Shown here: piece after piece, positions 10,684 through 23,300 of the stretch
How positions within the stretch are numbered: the first letter of the stretch is position 1
Layout: each line of letters starts with the position of its first letter
Source of the DNA: Hippasteria phrygiana
Taxonomy: Eukaryota > Echinodermata > Asteroidea > Valvatida > Goniasteridae
NCBI GenBank assembly: GCA_037893225.1
Contig: JAZGUH010000378.1
Coordinates: 1,543,001-1,607,000 of the forward strand
Length of the DNA: 64,000 nt
Direction of reading: 5' to 3'
Made by a program: the position numbers and the translations under genes
The notes under the pieces: generated by a model
Seen by the model: the letters and a program-made list of their open reading frames with translations, nothing else
Told to the model about the DNA's origin: nothing
Databases searched by the model: none

Positions 10684-11494
10684 TATAAGCCAGCTCGGTA
10701 TCTCAAAGGTCAAATGTTATTCAGGATAAAATTGCTGACGTACGCGAACGCGCATTCTGATTGAATTTAAAGGGACACATTGCTTTGGATTTTGCGATTT
10801 GGGCTATAAAACTGAAATGGATATGGTTGGGAAGCTTTTTTAAAAGTAGAATATAAAGATTCACATAACTATCCCTTCAAATTGCGTGGTTTTTGTTTAA
10901 TTTCGTGACAAATAACGGTCCGCCATTTTGTAGAACCAAATTTTTGACTCCACAAAATGGCGGACCATGTTCACCAGTCGTATTTCCAGTCGCAGCTGGT
11001 TGAAGTACGTTCTGTTGATCCATTTTGATGTACTGTGGCACGCGGCGCGCAGCACTGGCGATATGTGTCGCGAGGTAGAGAATGGTACCAGGCGATCATC
11101 TGATAGGTTTACAAGGCCACTGGCTGCGGCGCCAGCCTAAAAACACCTACAGCGTATTTTGCGCATTATTCAGACGGTGGTATTTACTACTGGAAATAAG
11201 TCTATGTTTCGCGGGTCAGATGTCAGGGATCAGAGGCCAATTTTTTGTTTTGTAATCACTACTCACTAATTACAACACATTATACGTGTTTTTTTGCATG
11301 AACAACTCTTATAAAAGATAAGGAACATTTCCAAACAGCAAAATTTCATGACATTTGAAGGCAATGTGTCCCTTTAACACGTGCGCGTTGTGCGACACCT
11401 TTTGCATTCACACATGCGCGTTAGGTCACGCGGGGTCATTAGGGATAAAATGTCATTGTGCACATGCACAGTTGAAATGACGAACTGGCTTATT
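10684..11494. mobile_element. Inverted-repeat element (ends ATAAGCCAG.../...CTGGCTTAT) interrupted by a TTAA element
   Basis: Terminal repeats ATAAGCCAGCTCGG and CGAACTGGCTTAT bound about 210 bp of family sequence, split at 10767-11377 by a 603-bp insertion. A relative without the insertion lies at 26029-26231, which gives the empty-site structure. Confidence 0.75.
10771..11373. mobile_element. 603-bp non-autonomous DNA transposon, TTAA target duplication
   Basis: It begins AGGGACACATTGC and ends GCAATGTGTCCCT, flanked by TTAA at 10767-10770 and 11374-11377. The interior has a palindrome around 'ggtccgccattttgt'. A second copy, opposite in orientation, is at 62338-62936. TTAA targeting is typical of piggyBac-like transposons; no transposase is encoded. 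Confidence 0.88.
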
Positions 11495-11549
11495 GCTAGG
11501 CACATGCGCACAAGGAATAAAACTATTTGTTATCTGAAAGCAAAGTCAA

Positions 11550-12260
11550 CAATGAAACACACACACACACACACACTTAGAGAATACAGGCAATCGCAGA
11601 CCTCCTATTGTCCCTCTTTTGTTTGTACACTTTTTTCAATCGTGGACGTTCGGTCAAACGTGGACCCTTTGTCTGCGCCCTAACCCTTTTGTCCCTAGTC
11701 CACGATTGCCGGTATTTACAAACGCACACACACATAAACGTGTGTTGACCTCCAAACGTGGACGTCCTATTGTTCCCTCTTTTGTTTGTACTTAAAACTT
11801 TTTCGGAAGACCTCCATATGCTTTTTACACACTCCTAATCGCGGACATATGATGGGAATCGCGGACGATATTGTTCTCTTTTGTTCTTCGACATTTTTCG
11901 TCCACGGTTTTAATACCCCCAACGCCCCAACAAGTGTGTAAATACTGGCAATCGCAGACCTCATGTTGTCCCTCTTTTGTTTATACTTTAAACTTTTTTC
12001 GGAAGGCCTCCAATGTTTTGTACACTCACATATGTACCCATATGGGGTACCTCTATTGTGGACTTTACTTTCCTTTTTTATTCGCCTTCGTCCCCATTGA
12101 AATCTCAAAAGCCATAGCGTTAACGTTGCAGGGTACCTCGATTTCTAAAGACTCCCTCGTGGGGTACCATTGTTCCCATTGTTACCCTTTCTTCCCGGTA
12201 CACCCTAAGGAGACTAAGAACACAGCTTTACGTTCTATACCTATTGTGGACATTCCTTTG
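11550..12260. repeat. Short CA tract and degenerate tandem repeats
   Basis: A (CA)n tract near 11560 is followed by three diverged copies, 170-190 bases apart, of a unit containing 'tgtccctcttttgttt' (about 11610, 11770, 11965), often with 'cttttttcggaagacctcc' nearby. No coding meaning is visible. Confidence 0.5.
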
Positions 12261-13140
12261 TTTTCATGTAGTTAAGAAAAATGGAGACAAAAGCTAATTT
12301 TTACCTGCACTGTGAACGCGCTTTCAACCCAAAATTGTGATCGTGATCCCTCAAGTATTTCCCCTTCATTTTACGACAGATAATCCTTACCACAAAATGC
12401 CTCTAAGGCTGTTTTTTCAGAGAGGGGGAAACCTTGTTTGGATATCGGAAAGTCCACATAAGGTTCAGTCTTCCTGCTGTGTGTGGACCTCTGTCCTTCG
12501 TCAAAACTAGGTTTTCAATTATTTTTGCATAAGTCGTCTTTTTGGAAGGGGGGAAAAATATCTTGACATCAAAAACTTCCCATAACCTGAGTGAACTTTT
12601 ATCTCCAAAGGACTTTAACATGATTTTCAACAATTCTTAGGCTATACTATTACAGGGGGACATTACAATGCATACATACATCTAAATGGTAAGTCACCAA
12701 GTGTTTAAAAAAGTACTAATTTACATGGCAGACTTATTAAGACAACAAATTTCAGATGTGAACATTTCATATTAAAAGGACAGGTACATTCTCATACTGA
12801 ACACAACTACTTGTTTCACATAGGCAAATTAATCAATATTAACGGATTAAAATATTTTTAACGATTACACATAAAAGCACCCTTTGGAGGCCAAATCATA
12901 AATCTTCTGCCAAGCAAAGTATTATCGTCCTCTTTCTTTTGTTACAAATGCTGTTCTAATTATTTACAGATAAATTACAAGGGAAGTATGGTACACAGGG
13001 CCCTGCGCTTCAGTACACAGAAATGGTAATACGGTGGCTTGTCTACACCAAAAACAAATTGTAAACAAATTATAAAGTAGAAATCCAAACATCGAATGCT
13101 TTATCACATCACTCAAAAATGAGCAAGTTTCAGCAAAAAA
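12261..13140. other. Intergenic DNA, nothing recognised
   Basis: No credible ORF, RNA gene or clear repeat was seen on either strand. Confidence 0.4.
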
Positions 13141-13146
13141 CTACAG

Positions 13147-13554
13147 GGTCGTTCCATAAATTTGGGGTTCAAATGTCTGAAATTTGTTGGTGTCCCTGTT
13201 ACGCCTGACCTGTGTAATTTCCCATCAAGTATCATTAAAATTGACTTCACACTATTTTTTTTGTTTACTTGTTTGGCAGGTACTTTGCTTTACATAATCA
13301 CTCTTGGAGATAGAAGGCATTAACCCTAACCCTCCAGGGTATTTTGGCTAGAAACCCTGCCAGACGCTTTAGATTGCATACTTTGTCCCATTGACTTGTG
13401 TGCAGAGTGCAGCAAAGTGAAGCTGTCACCACAGATGCACTGTGCTGCGTCTGGCAGGGTTAGGGTTAAAGAATGTGTCCGGAATTGCAAAATCTTATAC
13501 ATGTCAGGGGGTAACAGGGACACCAAAAATGGACCCCAAATTTATGGAATGACC
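13147..13554. mobile_element. Inverted-repeat element hosting a nested TTAA element
   Basis: The arms GGTCGTTCCATAAATTTGGG and CCCAAATTTATGGAATGACC extend inward through 'ggtgtccctgtta' and its inverse. Imperfect 6-bp flanks ctacag/ttacag look like a target duplication. The middle (13320-13469) is another element inserted later. Confidence 0.7.
13320..13469. mobile_element. TTAA element with telomere-like ends, copy 1
   Basis: TTAACCCTAACCCTCCAGGG on the left faces AGGGTTAGGGTTAA on the right, with TTAA at both edges. The interior contains 'ctgccagacgc..agattgcatactttg' and 'gtgctgcgtctggcagg'. It is closely related to copy 2 at 17367. Confidence 0.8.
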
Positions 13555-14934
13555 TTACAGTTACATATCTACAGTTGACAATGAGCAAATTGGAATTACA
13601 GTGCACCTGCAGAAAATGAAAAAAAAAAGCAATTTGGTCAATCTGCTGGGGTTACCAACAAATTGCTAACTCAGTCTTGAACCAAGACTAGCTCCCTGGT
13701 ACATTTGGACTCCCTCACAGTGAACCAGTTTAACCTCAAGAATACAGACGATGGCCATAGTCACGGATTGAAAAAAGACCACCTGGTCAGTTGATGCCTA
13801 TAGGTGCATTCCTGCACCTACTCAATCCATTCATGTTTCAACTATATTGTTCTTGAATGGGAGTGTAATGAATAGATGGGAGCTTTTTCAAACAAAGCTT
13901 TCATTCACGTGAATGAATAGGATGGCTCTATTCAGTGTAATGCCTATTGTTGCATTTAAGCTTGGCTGAACAGCCAATCTTGGCATACCCACACCCCATC
14001 AATAACAGCCCAACACAAGGAGTTAAATCTAACTGGTAGACATAATGGTCAGGCATGTCAACACCAGGCAAAAAGGAATGCTTGACCTGTTCAGTGATGA
14101 TGGCAATGAAAGCAACAGCTTTGTGCTGGCTTATTTAACCCTGTGTCGGGGTGTCCTGTGCAGCCAAGCGAAACGGACACAAGAGGCTTGTGCAGCCAAG
14201 CGTATCATACACAATAATCCAGCAATGGATTTAAAATGCAGAAAATGGCATGTATAGACCTCAAACTATTTTTGCGGCATTTGGCGTCATCTGTACGCAA
14301 GGGGTTAAGAGAATATGTACAACCCTGCAGGACACAATTCAGCCACTGTGAGATCATACCCAAATTTATCCTTCAGTCAGCTTTTGTCACAAGATCACTT
14401 GGTTTGGACAATGTATGCCGAGAACCAATGGTTTTCAAATTGTTCCCGTAATGTCCGGTTTCCGTGTGCTGATGTTTTTCAACTATTAGAACAGGATTGA
14501 AAAATGTAAACCCAACAAAATGAGTCACAAGTCGCCAGAGTTGCTTTTGAGTTACAGGCCATTAAACATGACTTATACAGTGGAAATCAATAGTAACTGT
14601 CAAGGTTTTCACCCACATAATGTCTATATTCATCAGCATGTCTAACTGAGTGGTATATCAGAATGAAGAGCCATGTATGCTCTATCCAATGCAAGTAAAA
14701 AACTAACAAGTCAAAAGATTTCCTTAAGACTCATTTTGTAGGATCCGGTCACAAATCTGTTCCACATTCAAGATGTGCGCCATGTAGTACATGTCAAAAT
14801 GCACTAAAAATGGCTGTACAAACTTTTATGTTATGGATTTTTACCCAAACAACATTTTAACCATCAAAATTGTAAAAAAATGTTTTGAATAGAAAACATT
14901 TGTGAGGAAATTCATTTTTAATTCCCTTCCACTT
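13555..14934. other. Intergenic DNA, nothing recognised
   Basis: Only short ORFs without domains. No element with clear termini was identified. Confidence 0.35.
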
Positions 14935-15085
14935 TAAAAATTATACTTCTGTAACTCCCGCCCATTTTCTTTCTCTATTTAATTTTTTTTAGAGTGAACA
15001 AAGAAAATAGACAACAATGAGATTCAAACCTGCGACCTCCGGATTACCATATCGTCGCTCTACCAAATGTGCTATGTTACCCGAT
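14935..15085 (-). mobile_element. tRNA-derived SINE relic
   Basis: On the minus strand the segment reads like a tRNA head: TTTGGTAGAGCGACG (A box) and GGTCGCAGGTTTGAATC (B box) about 35 bases apart, followed by 'ttgtctattttctttgtt' and an A/T-rich stretch. The acceptor stem cannot be closed and box B is diverged, so it is a SINE or tRNA pseudogene, not a functional tRNA. Confidence 0.6.
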
Positions 15086-17000
15086 ATTGGGGTCACAAAG
15101 TTGTCAATATCTTTGTTTTTTTATGTTTCAGATGAAAAATAATGGCCCTTTAAGTTGCGACTATATTCAGGCTTTCAAGCAGACGCAGGTGAAAAAGTAG
15201 ATTAGGATCAAAATTTTCAAAAAATCAGGATAAAAGAAGGACTTTCCGGCCGGCTTTCAGGAGCAGCTTCGTTGATACTGACATGTCCACAGCATCACAA
15301 GCCTCACTTGGCATCTTCTGTACTCACAACACTTGTGCTCCATCCTCTAAGCTCTTGGAAGTAAAGTTGCAGTACTCCTGCACCCAAGCCCTTCATTGTG
15401 TGATTTTCATATGACAGTGTGTAACCAGGGATACCAGTTGGTCTTGGCTGCAGGGCCGGTAAAAATTGCGTGTCCGGAATCTGGGCCATGCTACAATTAC
15501 ATGTACATGCGTATGTACAATACACTTTGCCCAATTTCTGGACGCCGCCTTCTGCTTTATTTTTATGAAGTGCTCGATTTATTTTTCCAACGAATGTTTC
15601 CAAAGCGAACGTAGATCTATCGTACAACGATGCACAGTACTAGTATATGCAATCACATCGTAGATGTTCAATACGCTATGCATAATCATTTCAACTTCCA
15701 TTTTGACAACGATCCCCGCTGTTGTTATTCCACCCTGTTGTATACACGCTGCACACGCTCGCGAAACCATTTGATGCACGAACATAACTGGTGCCCTACT
15801 TTGACTGCGTAAAGTGAATACGAGTTGCATGGGAATCAATGAAATCAGCAATCTGTGTGGAACTAAACTTGACCAAGTCGTCGATTGATTGCATTTTGTT
15901 CTACACGCACATTGTGTGTACGCACCAGTGGTACGCAAATACACAAAAATTGTGACCGTTCGTCACAGACTGGAATGTACAGGTACATCGTATGTAAGTC
16001 TGGTGTCCACTGCATACGTATATTTCAAAGGACACTGCTTATACAGTGCATGCCCCGCACTATGTGTAAATCGAATCATTGTACACATGTATTGCAGCAG
16101 GAAGGTAGGAAAGCGCTCCATGTATGGTCTTGCGGTAATTTGTATTAATATTGTCGTTCCGGCCCACAAATGCCGAAAAAGTCGGAATTCCGGCAATTGC
16201 CGGAAGTCTGGTATCTCTGGTGTAACACTTGAGATTTCATTTTTCGGAGCTGTGGGACAAAAAAGTAGGAAAAAAATAGGAATTTCAAGTAAAAAGTAGT
16301 TAAAGTAAGAGCAAGGTACAAACATTTGGAAAAAGTAGGAATACTTGAAAACCTGCTTTATTCTGCTGCAAGGAAGCATCTCAAAATAATTCTTAATGTT
16401 GCTGCCCGATTTGTAACATCCTTTTCAGAACTTTCCATGTTCCTGACGGGCACACATCATGCCAACGAAAACAGACTGCTCTCGAGTCAGTATGCACACA
16501 TGTACATGTAGACAAATTTCCCATGCGCGAACACTGGGAATGCCTACACTGTCTGCATTCCCTTTTTGAACAAGCAGTGTTGGCAATTTGGAAGTTCAAT
16601 GCATTCAATCTTCAGAGATGTTTCTTAAACTCGGATTTGAATCGTAGGAACTCAAAAGATGGAAAGAACGCAGGGATTTCAGAATTTGTTTGCAATAAGC
16701 AGTACTGTCCGAAATTAAGGTGTCGGTGTGAGGCGCTGACTGACAGTACAGTAATCCCTAAAACTTTTACTTTAGAAGTCAATAAAAAATATATCACTGA
16801 ATTACAGCATAACAACCTGAATACTTACTGGACTTGGGTGTTGCATTCCAACACATCCATGAGATGAATTATACAAACCTCAAGAGCCATACACTGCATG
16901 ACTCCGTATAGCTCAGTCACCAACGTCTAGACGATGGATCCTTGAAGCTTCTCCATCTACTTTTTTATATTTGTTTTAAAAACATACAAATGTTGTCTCA
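15086..17000. other. Region downstream of PPP4R2, no gene recognised
   Basis: Contains no recognisable coding sequence. It is expected to include the 3'UTR of the minus-strand PPP4R2 gene; a minus-strand AATAAA lies near 16350-16358 but its use is uncertain. Confidence 0.35.
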
Positions 17001-17341
17001 TTAGTGTTCCATTGGCACGTCCGCTGCCGTGACGGCCTCTTCAGACGTGCCACCAAATAGGTCGACCTTCGCGGCGGTCTCTGAATGACTGGCCGGCTCC
17101 ACTGAGGATGGTGTTTCCACTTTCTCGGCCAGCTCTGAGACCCCTTCTGATCGGTCCGTTATCGTGTCAGTAGTGCCAGTGGTGGCCGATGTGACCAATG
17201 AGGAGGCTTGTTGCTCCGGTGCTGGAGGGGTAATACTGGAATGACTTTGGTCTGGTTGAGGCGCTGGCGTAGCTTCGGAGGTTGATTTGTCGTCTGTTGT
17301 TGACTCTTTCGTGTCAGTGGTCGATTCCACTGGTTCGGGCC
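17001..17341 (-). CDS. PPP4R2: PPP4R2 exon 7 (terminal coding exon)
   Basis: 341 bp from acceptor TTTGTAG|GGCCCG to a TAA stop. Encodes a Thr/Ser/Glu-rich tail ending 'AADVPMEH'. Family members end in a similar PME-containing tail. Confidence 0.82.
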
Positions 17342-20300
17342 CTACAAATTCAAAAATGTCATCAAATTAACCCTAACACTCCAGGGCATTTTTGCTAGAA
17401 CCCTGCCAGACGCATCAGATTGCATACTTTTTCACAATGACTTGTGTACAGAGTCTAGCAAAGAGGAGCTGTCAGCACTATGCACTGTGCTGCGTCTGGC
17501 AGGGTTAGGGTTACTAAATGTTTTGGTCATGTCCCTTTTGTACAGAAAAACTTACTTGATTATGCAGTCTCTGCATGTGGGTCCCAAAGAAATCACCAGT
17601 AAAGCCAACACAGTTGAGCTTAATTAATGTACTTCTCCCCACACACTCTCCGACTGACATCGCCCGTTAGCATGTAGCCATGCACCTTCGTACCCATGCC
17701 CCCCACAACTTCCATGGAATTCTGTGCGTGCTTTTTTTGTGTATCCCAGAGTTTGTGCATACTTTGTCAAATTAACCCTAACCTTCCCAAATCCTCCAAA
17801 ATCCTCTTTGCCAAAAGGAGGAATTTGGAGGATTGAAGGTCTTTGGAAGTTGAAGCATTGGAGGATATTGCAGGATTGAGGGCTTTTGAGAGGATTTTTC
17901 CTCTGGAGGAAAATGGAGGATCCAGGTCAACAGGCCCAATCTGATGCTGGCTGATTTTGGAGGAATTATGCGCACATGCTCGGAACTATGCGCACATGCT
18001 CGGAACTATGCGCACATGCTCGGAACTATGCGCACATGCTCGGAACTATGCGCACATGCTCGGAACTATGCGCACATGCTCGGAACTATGCGCACATGCT
18101 CGGAACTATGCGCACATGCTCGGAACTATGCGCACATGCTCGGAACTATGCGCACATGCTCGGAACTATGCGCACATGCTCGGAACTATGCGCACATGCT
18201 CGGAACTATGCGCACATGCTCGGAACTATGCGCACATGCTCGGAACTATGCGCACATGCTCGGAACTATGCGCACATGCTCCGAACTATGCGCACATGCT
18301 CCGAACTATGCGCACATGCTCCGAACTATGCGCACATGCTCCGAACTATGCGCACATGCTCCGAACTATGCGCACATGCTCCGAACTATGCGCACATGCT
18401 CCGAACTATGCGCACATGCTCCGAACTATGCGCACATGCTCCGAACTATGCGCACATGCTCCGAACTATGCGCACATGCTTTTTATCCAAAACCCACTGG
18501 AGGATTTTGCAGGATTCAGGACACAAGCACCACTGCACAAAATAGTCCAACTGCTACGGACGTGCCCACAACAGTGGCCAATGACCACCTGATGTACACT
18601 GCATGCTAAAACCAAGGGTGGGGGTTGAAGAAAAGAGACGAACCTTTCAGGTCGGGTGATGGTTCTGCTACGTCATCCTTTGGAGGTAGGGTATCAAAGT
18701 ATCCTGTGCGAGACGGTAACGCCGAGTCCGGTGAGCTGTCTCCGCTGTCGGCACTGTCCATGGAGGAACAGCTGTCTTGATCTTGGTCGCCTGCAAGTCA
18801 AAAAGGCAGAGTGACAATGCTATAAACCCATAGGAATTTCCGCTAGAAACCTTCCTGAATCTGCCAAAATCCAACACTGTGTATAAATATCAGGGTTGGC
18901 TGATATATTAAAATCACTTTGATTTAAATCAGCCAACCATGATGTGAAAAGGCATTTGGGTTGGCTGATTCAAATCACATGGATTTAAATCACTGATTCC
19001 AATCGCAATTTGAATCAAATGATTTTTGTCCTTCAAATCACTGTTTTAAATTACTTTTTTTGTAAAAATCTTATTTTGGCAAGATAAATCTGGGTTTCTT
19101 GGCTGATTTGAATCACGTTGACTTAAATCAGCCAACCCTGATACATATCCACAAGACCATCGGGTTATTGGTACACAAGTGGTCCACTAGATCATGGTAA
19201 TGTTTTTATAGTAGACGCAACCTCATGTGCCTCCCTGTATCATTTCTGTGGAGGTAGGAGCTTCAATGTACCAGGGGCCAAAAATGGAGTCTCTCAATAA
19301 ATCAATGAGTCGACAAATCCTATTACTGAAGACAGCCGAGGTTAGTACAATGGCCTGTGTGGGATGATACAAGTGCAGACAAATCAAATTGTGATGGGAT
19401 TATCGAATATTATACAACACCTGAATAAATCCCCGCCATCTGATTGGTGGATCGTCAATCACGCGCATTGAATTATTCGTACCAACGCACGGCACCACAA
19501 AAATAGAAGTTCTATTCAATGGTACGCATTAAATAGAACTTCCATAATTCCATGTGGCGCTACACCACCGCCATGGCGGGCGATGTTCGCGAATCACAGT
19601 TTGTTCTCCTAACAGACGATAAAAAACTTGTAGGTGATGCTGACGCTGCTATCACAAAGAAACAAATTAAATACACAGGCAAACGAGTAGATGAATTTGC
19701 AAGACACGCAGGAACAACAATTGAGCTTTAACTGATTCGGAACTGGACAACGTTTTTTGCGGTTTTATGCGTGACTGAGAAGGGAAAACAGCACGTTGTA
19801 CACAACAAATAATGAATGTTTCACATTCGTGCAATGGTAAGAATAATTTCATTCGGTGACAGATGGAATGTCCCATTCCACTCTGCTTCTCCTCGTGGAA
19901 TGAAACATTCAATTTGTCACCTCATGAAATTATTCTTACCACTGCACTCAAACATTCATTATTTGTATATTGATTATTACTGTACTGATGCCCCCTATTT
20001 TATACAATTCAGGTAGTCCAAAAATATAGAGGGACAGGCATATCGAGTTGAATCTACAATAATAACAGTAAACCTCCTAATGGTTCCCTAGGACTACCCT
20101 GCTAAATCCAACTGAGTCCAACAGTGACTCATATGAGTTTCCTGCTCGATCCAGCAGAATCCAACTGTGCTTAATTTTTTCTGTTGCCTGCTGAATCCAA
20201 CAGGATGTAACATTCCAACGGTCCATAATACGAGTTAGCTACTCAATCCAACAGCGTTCAACGGAAATATCAAATAGTTGGATCATGTTGGATTCAGCAG

Positions 20301-23300
20301 GGTTAGGGTTAATTAATCAAACTTCACTCAGGACATTCTGGTGGCTTTCACAGGGTTAGGGGTTGATATGAATATGAATGATGACAAACCTTTGTTTCCG
20401 TCACTGTCATCCGAATCCCCCGCTGCTGAATGTTCTGCAACTTCCATCGGTTTGCACGCCTCTGCCTCTTTGTCTGTCGACGACTCCTTACTTTCCCTGC
20501 TATCACCATCGGTTATGGGTGATGATGCATCATCATCACCGCTGGTAGTTCTTTCATTGGTGTCCATGACAAGTTCAGGCGCTGTGGAATCACCGCTTGG
20601 ACTTGTGGAGTCAATGCTCTGCTCTTGGGCGGGGGATGCCACGTCGACCTGTGGTTGGACACCGGTGGAAGCAGGGGCACCGGTGGAAACAGGGTTGCCG
20701 GCGGAAACGGGGGCACCGGCGGAAGCGGGGGCACCGGCGGAAGCGGGGGCACCGGCGGAAGCGGGGGCACCGGCGGAAGCGGGGGCACCGGCGGAAGCGG
20801 GGGCACCGGCGGAAGCGGGGGCACCGGCGGAAGCGGGGGCACCGGTGGAAACGGGGTCACCGGTGGAAACGGGGTCACCGGTGGAAACGGGGGCACCGGT
20901 GGAAACGGGGGCACCGGTGGAAACGGGGGCACCGGCGGAAACGGGGGCACCGGCGGAAACAGGGGCACCGGCGGAAACAGGGGCACCGGTGGAAACAGCG
21001 GCACCGGTGGAAACAGGGCCACCGGTGGAAACAGGGGCACCGGTGGAAACAGGGGCACCGGTGGAAACAGGGGTACCGGTGGAAACAGGGGCAATGGTGA
21101 CTCCGGCTCCGTCCCCGTTGGCGTGGTTGGTTTCATCTGAGGGGTCTGGCTCTCCTGAGGCTTGGGAGTCGCTCGAGGGAGTACTTGTTTGTGTGTGGGT
21201 ATCCGAGGGGATTCCGTTCATCATGAGGTTGCGGTTCCGGACCTCGCAGGAATGGGTGATGCGCTTGCCAGTCGGCGTTACCGTGCTGACAACCTGGACA
21301 TTCTATGGCATGGAACATGATATTTTGGAAGATTTTGTCAATATCTGTTTAACCATAACCCCCTAGGCTTGTGCACTAAGCCAAATACCAAACCCATCAA
21401 ACTCCAACAACTGAACCTGTCATAGTCCAACAGGCTGTGCAAAGGAAGGGGTATTGGGTATGCCAAACTCCAACACCCCCTGCACTGTTTGATTTTGATG
21501 GACTTGGGACATGAGGCCCTGTGCAATGTTTCAGATGTGTTCCCTTACAATACTAAACTCATCAAAATCAAACTACACGTATATGTTTGTACACAAATAT
21601 ATTACACACATATGGACCGGCAATGAGGTCACCAGTGCACGTCTATGCGCCCCCGAGGGACTGTGAGTGACCAGAAGAGGGTCGTATTTCCTTATCACTC
21701 ACAGGACGTGCACCAGTCACTGAATTATGCCAGTCAAAATGTGTTTTATAACACACATCTGTCTAAAATATAAAATAAGAAAAGAAACTTTTCAGGGCTT
21801 TGTAATTGAACTGTATTAATTCAACAATTAACAATTCAACAGTAAGCAATTCAACAATTAAAGGAATGCTTTTAGTTTCCCTAGATTCAGTGTAAGTTGC
21901 TGTGCACTGTTTACATCATGTTAGTGTACGCTTACTGATTATGAATAACACCACACATCCATGAAAGTTGTAGTTGAGGGCGCTGTAACCAGTCAAACAT
22001 TTTGTATAGTGCCTAATCAGGCCCTATACTCCGGAAATTACCCACGCGATGTCTTAACGTGCATTTAGTTCACGCTGATTCAAATTTCATGCACTAGCAA
22101 AAATTTGTGAATCCCACGTGACCGTGTTTCAGCCAACCAGGATTAAGAATCAGCAAGAGGTGCGTTATAAATACATATATAATTTTTTTACTCAGACTCA
22201 CGCAGCGAAGGTGTAAACTTAACCCTCACATTTCTCCACACCTGGGGTATTGCATGTGGGGCCACTCAGTACCACGACCTATTCACTGCACTGAACCACC
22301 CCTGTGTGTCCCCACCTAAGCACAGTTCAACACCCAGTACCACTAGCCAGTCACTGCACTGAACCACCCATGTCCCCACTCAATCAAAATCCAACACCAT
22401 CGCCCTGGACCTTTGTTCCCCAGTCTTAAGTCCATGTTCATGATGTTTGGTACTGAATCATCCAAACATGGCAAAACTTACTGCTGGAGTTTGATGGGCT
22501 TGGGGTATAGCTGGGGTTAAAGAAGTGCACATGCACAGTCTTAAATACACATTATTTATGGTTGCCCTTTATGAACATAAAACTATTTTGAAATTGCTGA
22601 TGCACTGATCAGAATTATACCATGTTGCTCTGTAGAGTCTGTGGATTATAATGTTGCTCTTGTTACAAAAAGCGTATCCGTTATGCAAAATTTATGGAAA
22701 AGCTGCTGTACCACGAAGTGACAGATCATGCTACATGTACATGTATGAAGCTTGGTCGTTAATTAATTTAAAAGGTCAAAATCAGTCAAAATTTCCAATC
22801 ACCTCCCCTGCCTATACTTTTAACACAGACCAGGCAACAATGGTCAGATTACTTTATGTGGTTAGTACTATGGCAGGTCAATATCAGTCGACTGGTTTTA
22901 ACTCTTTCTGATGGGTCACAGCTTGCCAAATCATTCTCATAGCTAGTATACTGAAGCAGTCATCACAGGTCAAAAATTAAGTTCTATGCATAGAATCCCA
23001 ACGGGTCACAAACAGTCAGTTGACTGATTTTGACCCACACAACAACATGGTTCAGAATAGATACGATTTGAAGCTTTGCATGGTGGGTGCGATATGAGAG
23101 AGACTGGGATTGCGGGTAACACCATATAAAATAAATCTCTTCTAGGAAGAAGTGTGGTTCTGAAAAGAACCGGGGTGAGTGTGTAACTCGACGTTGAGGA
23201 CGGACAGAGCACACTGTCCGAAACGGCGAGTTACACACTCATCCCGGTTCTTTTCAGAACCACACTTCTTCCTAGAAGAGATTTATTTCACATGGTGTTA

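Noticed and set aside
15010..15075. Functional tRNA gene
   Set aside because: A and B boxes are recognisable, but the acceptor stem does not close and the B box is diverged; better explained as a SINE relic.
17968..18480. Possible CRISPR-like array
   Set aside because: Units are contiguous with no unique spacers, and the context is a eukaryotic intron; it is a minisatellite.
17944..18609. Three overlapping plus-strand ORFs of 189-221 codons
   Set aside because: They are translations of the 20-bp minisatellite in three frames; the repeat simply lacks stop codons. The region is intronic on the opposite strand.
20341..21366. 341-codon plus-strand ORF and other ORFs over the exon 5 repeat
   Set aside because: These are antisense or out-of-frame readings of the 18-bp coding minisatellite; the minus-strand frame joins the PPP4R2 exons in phase.
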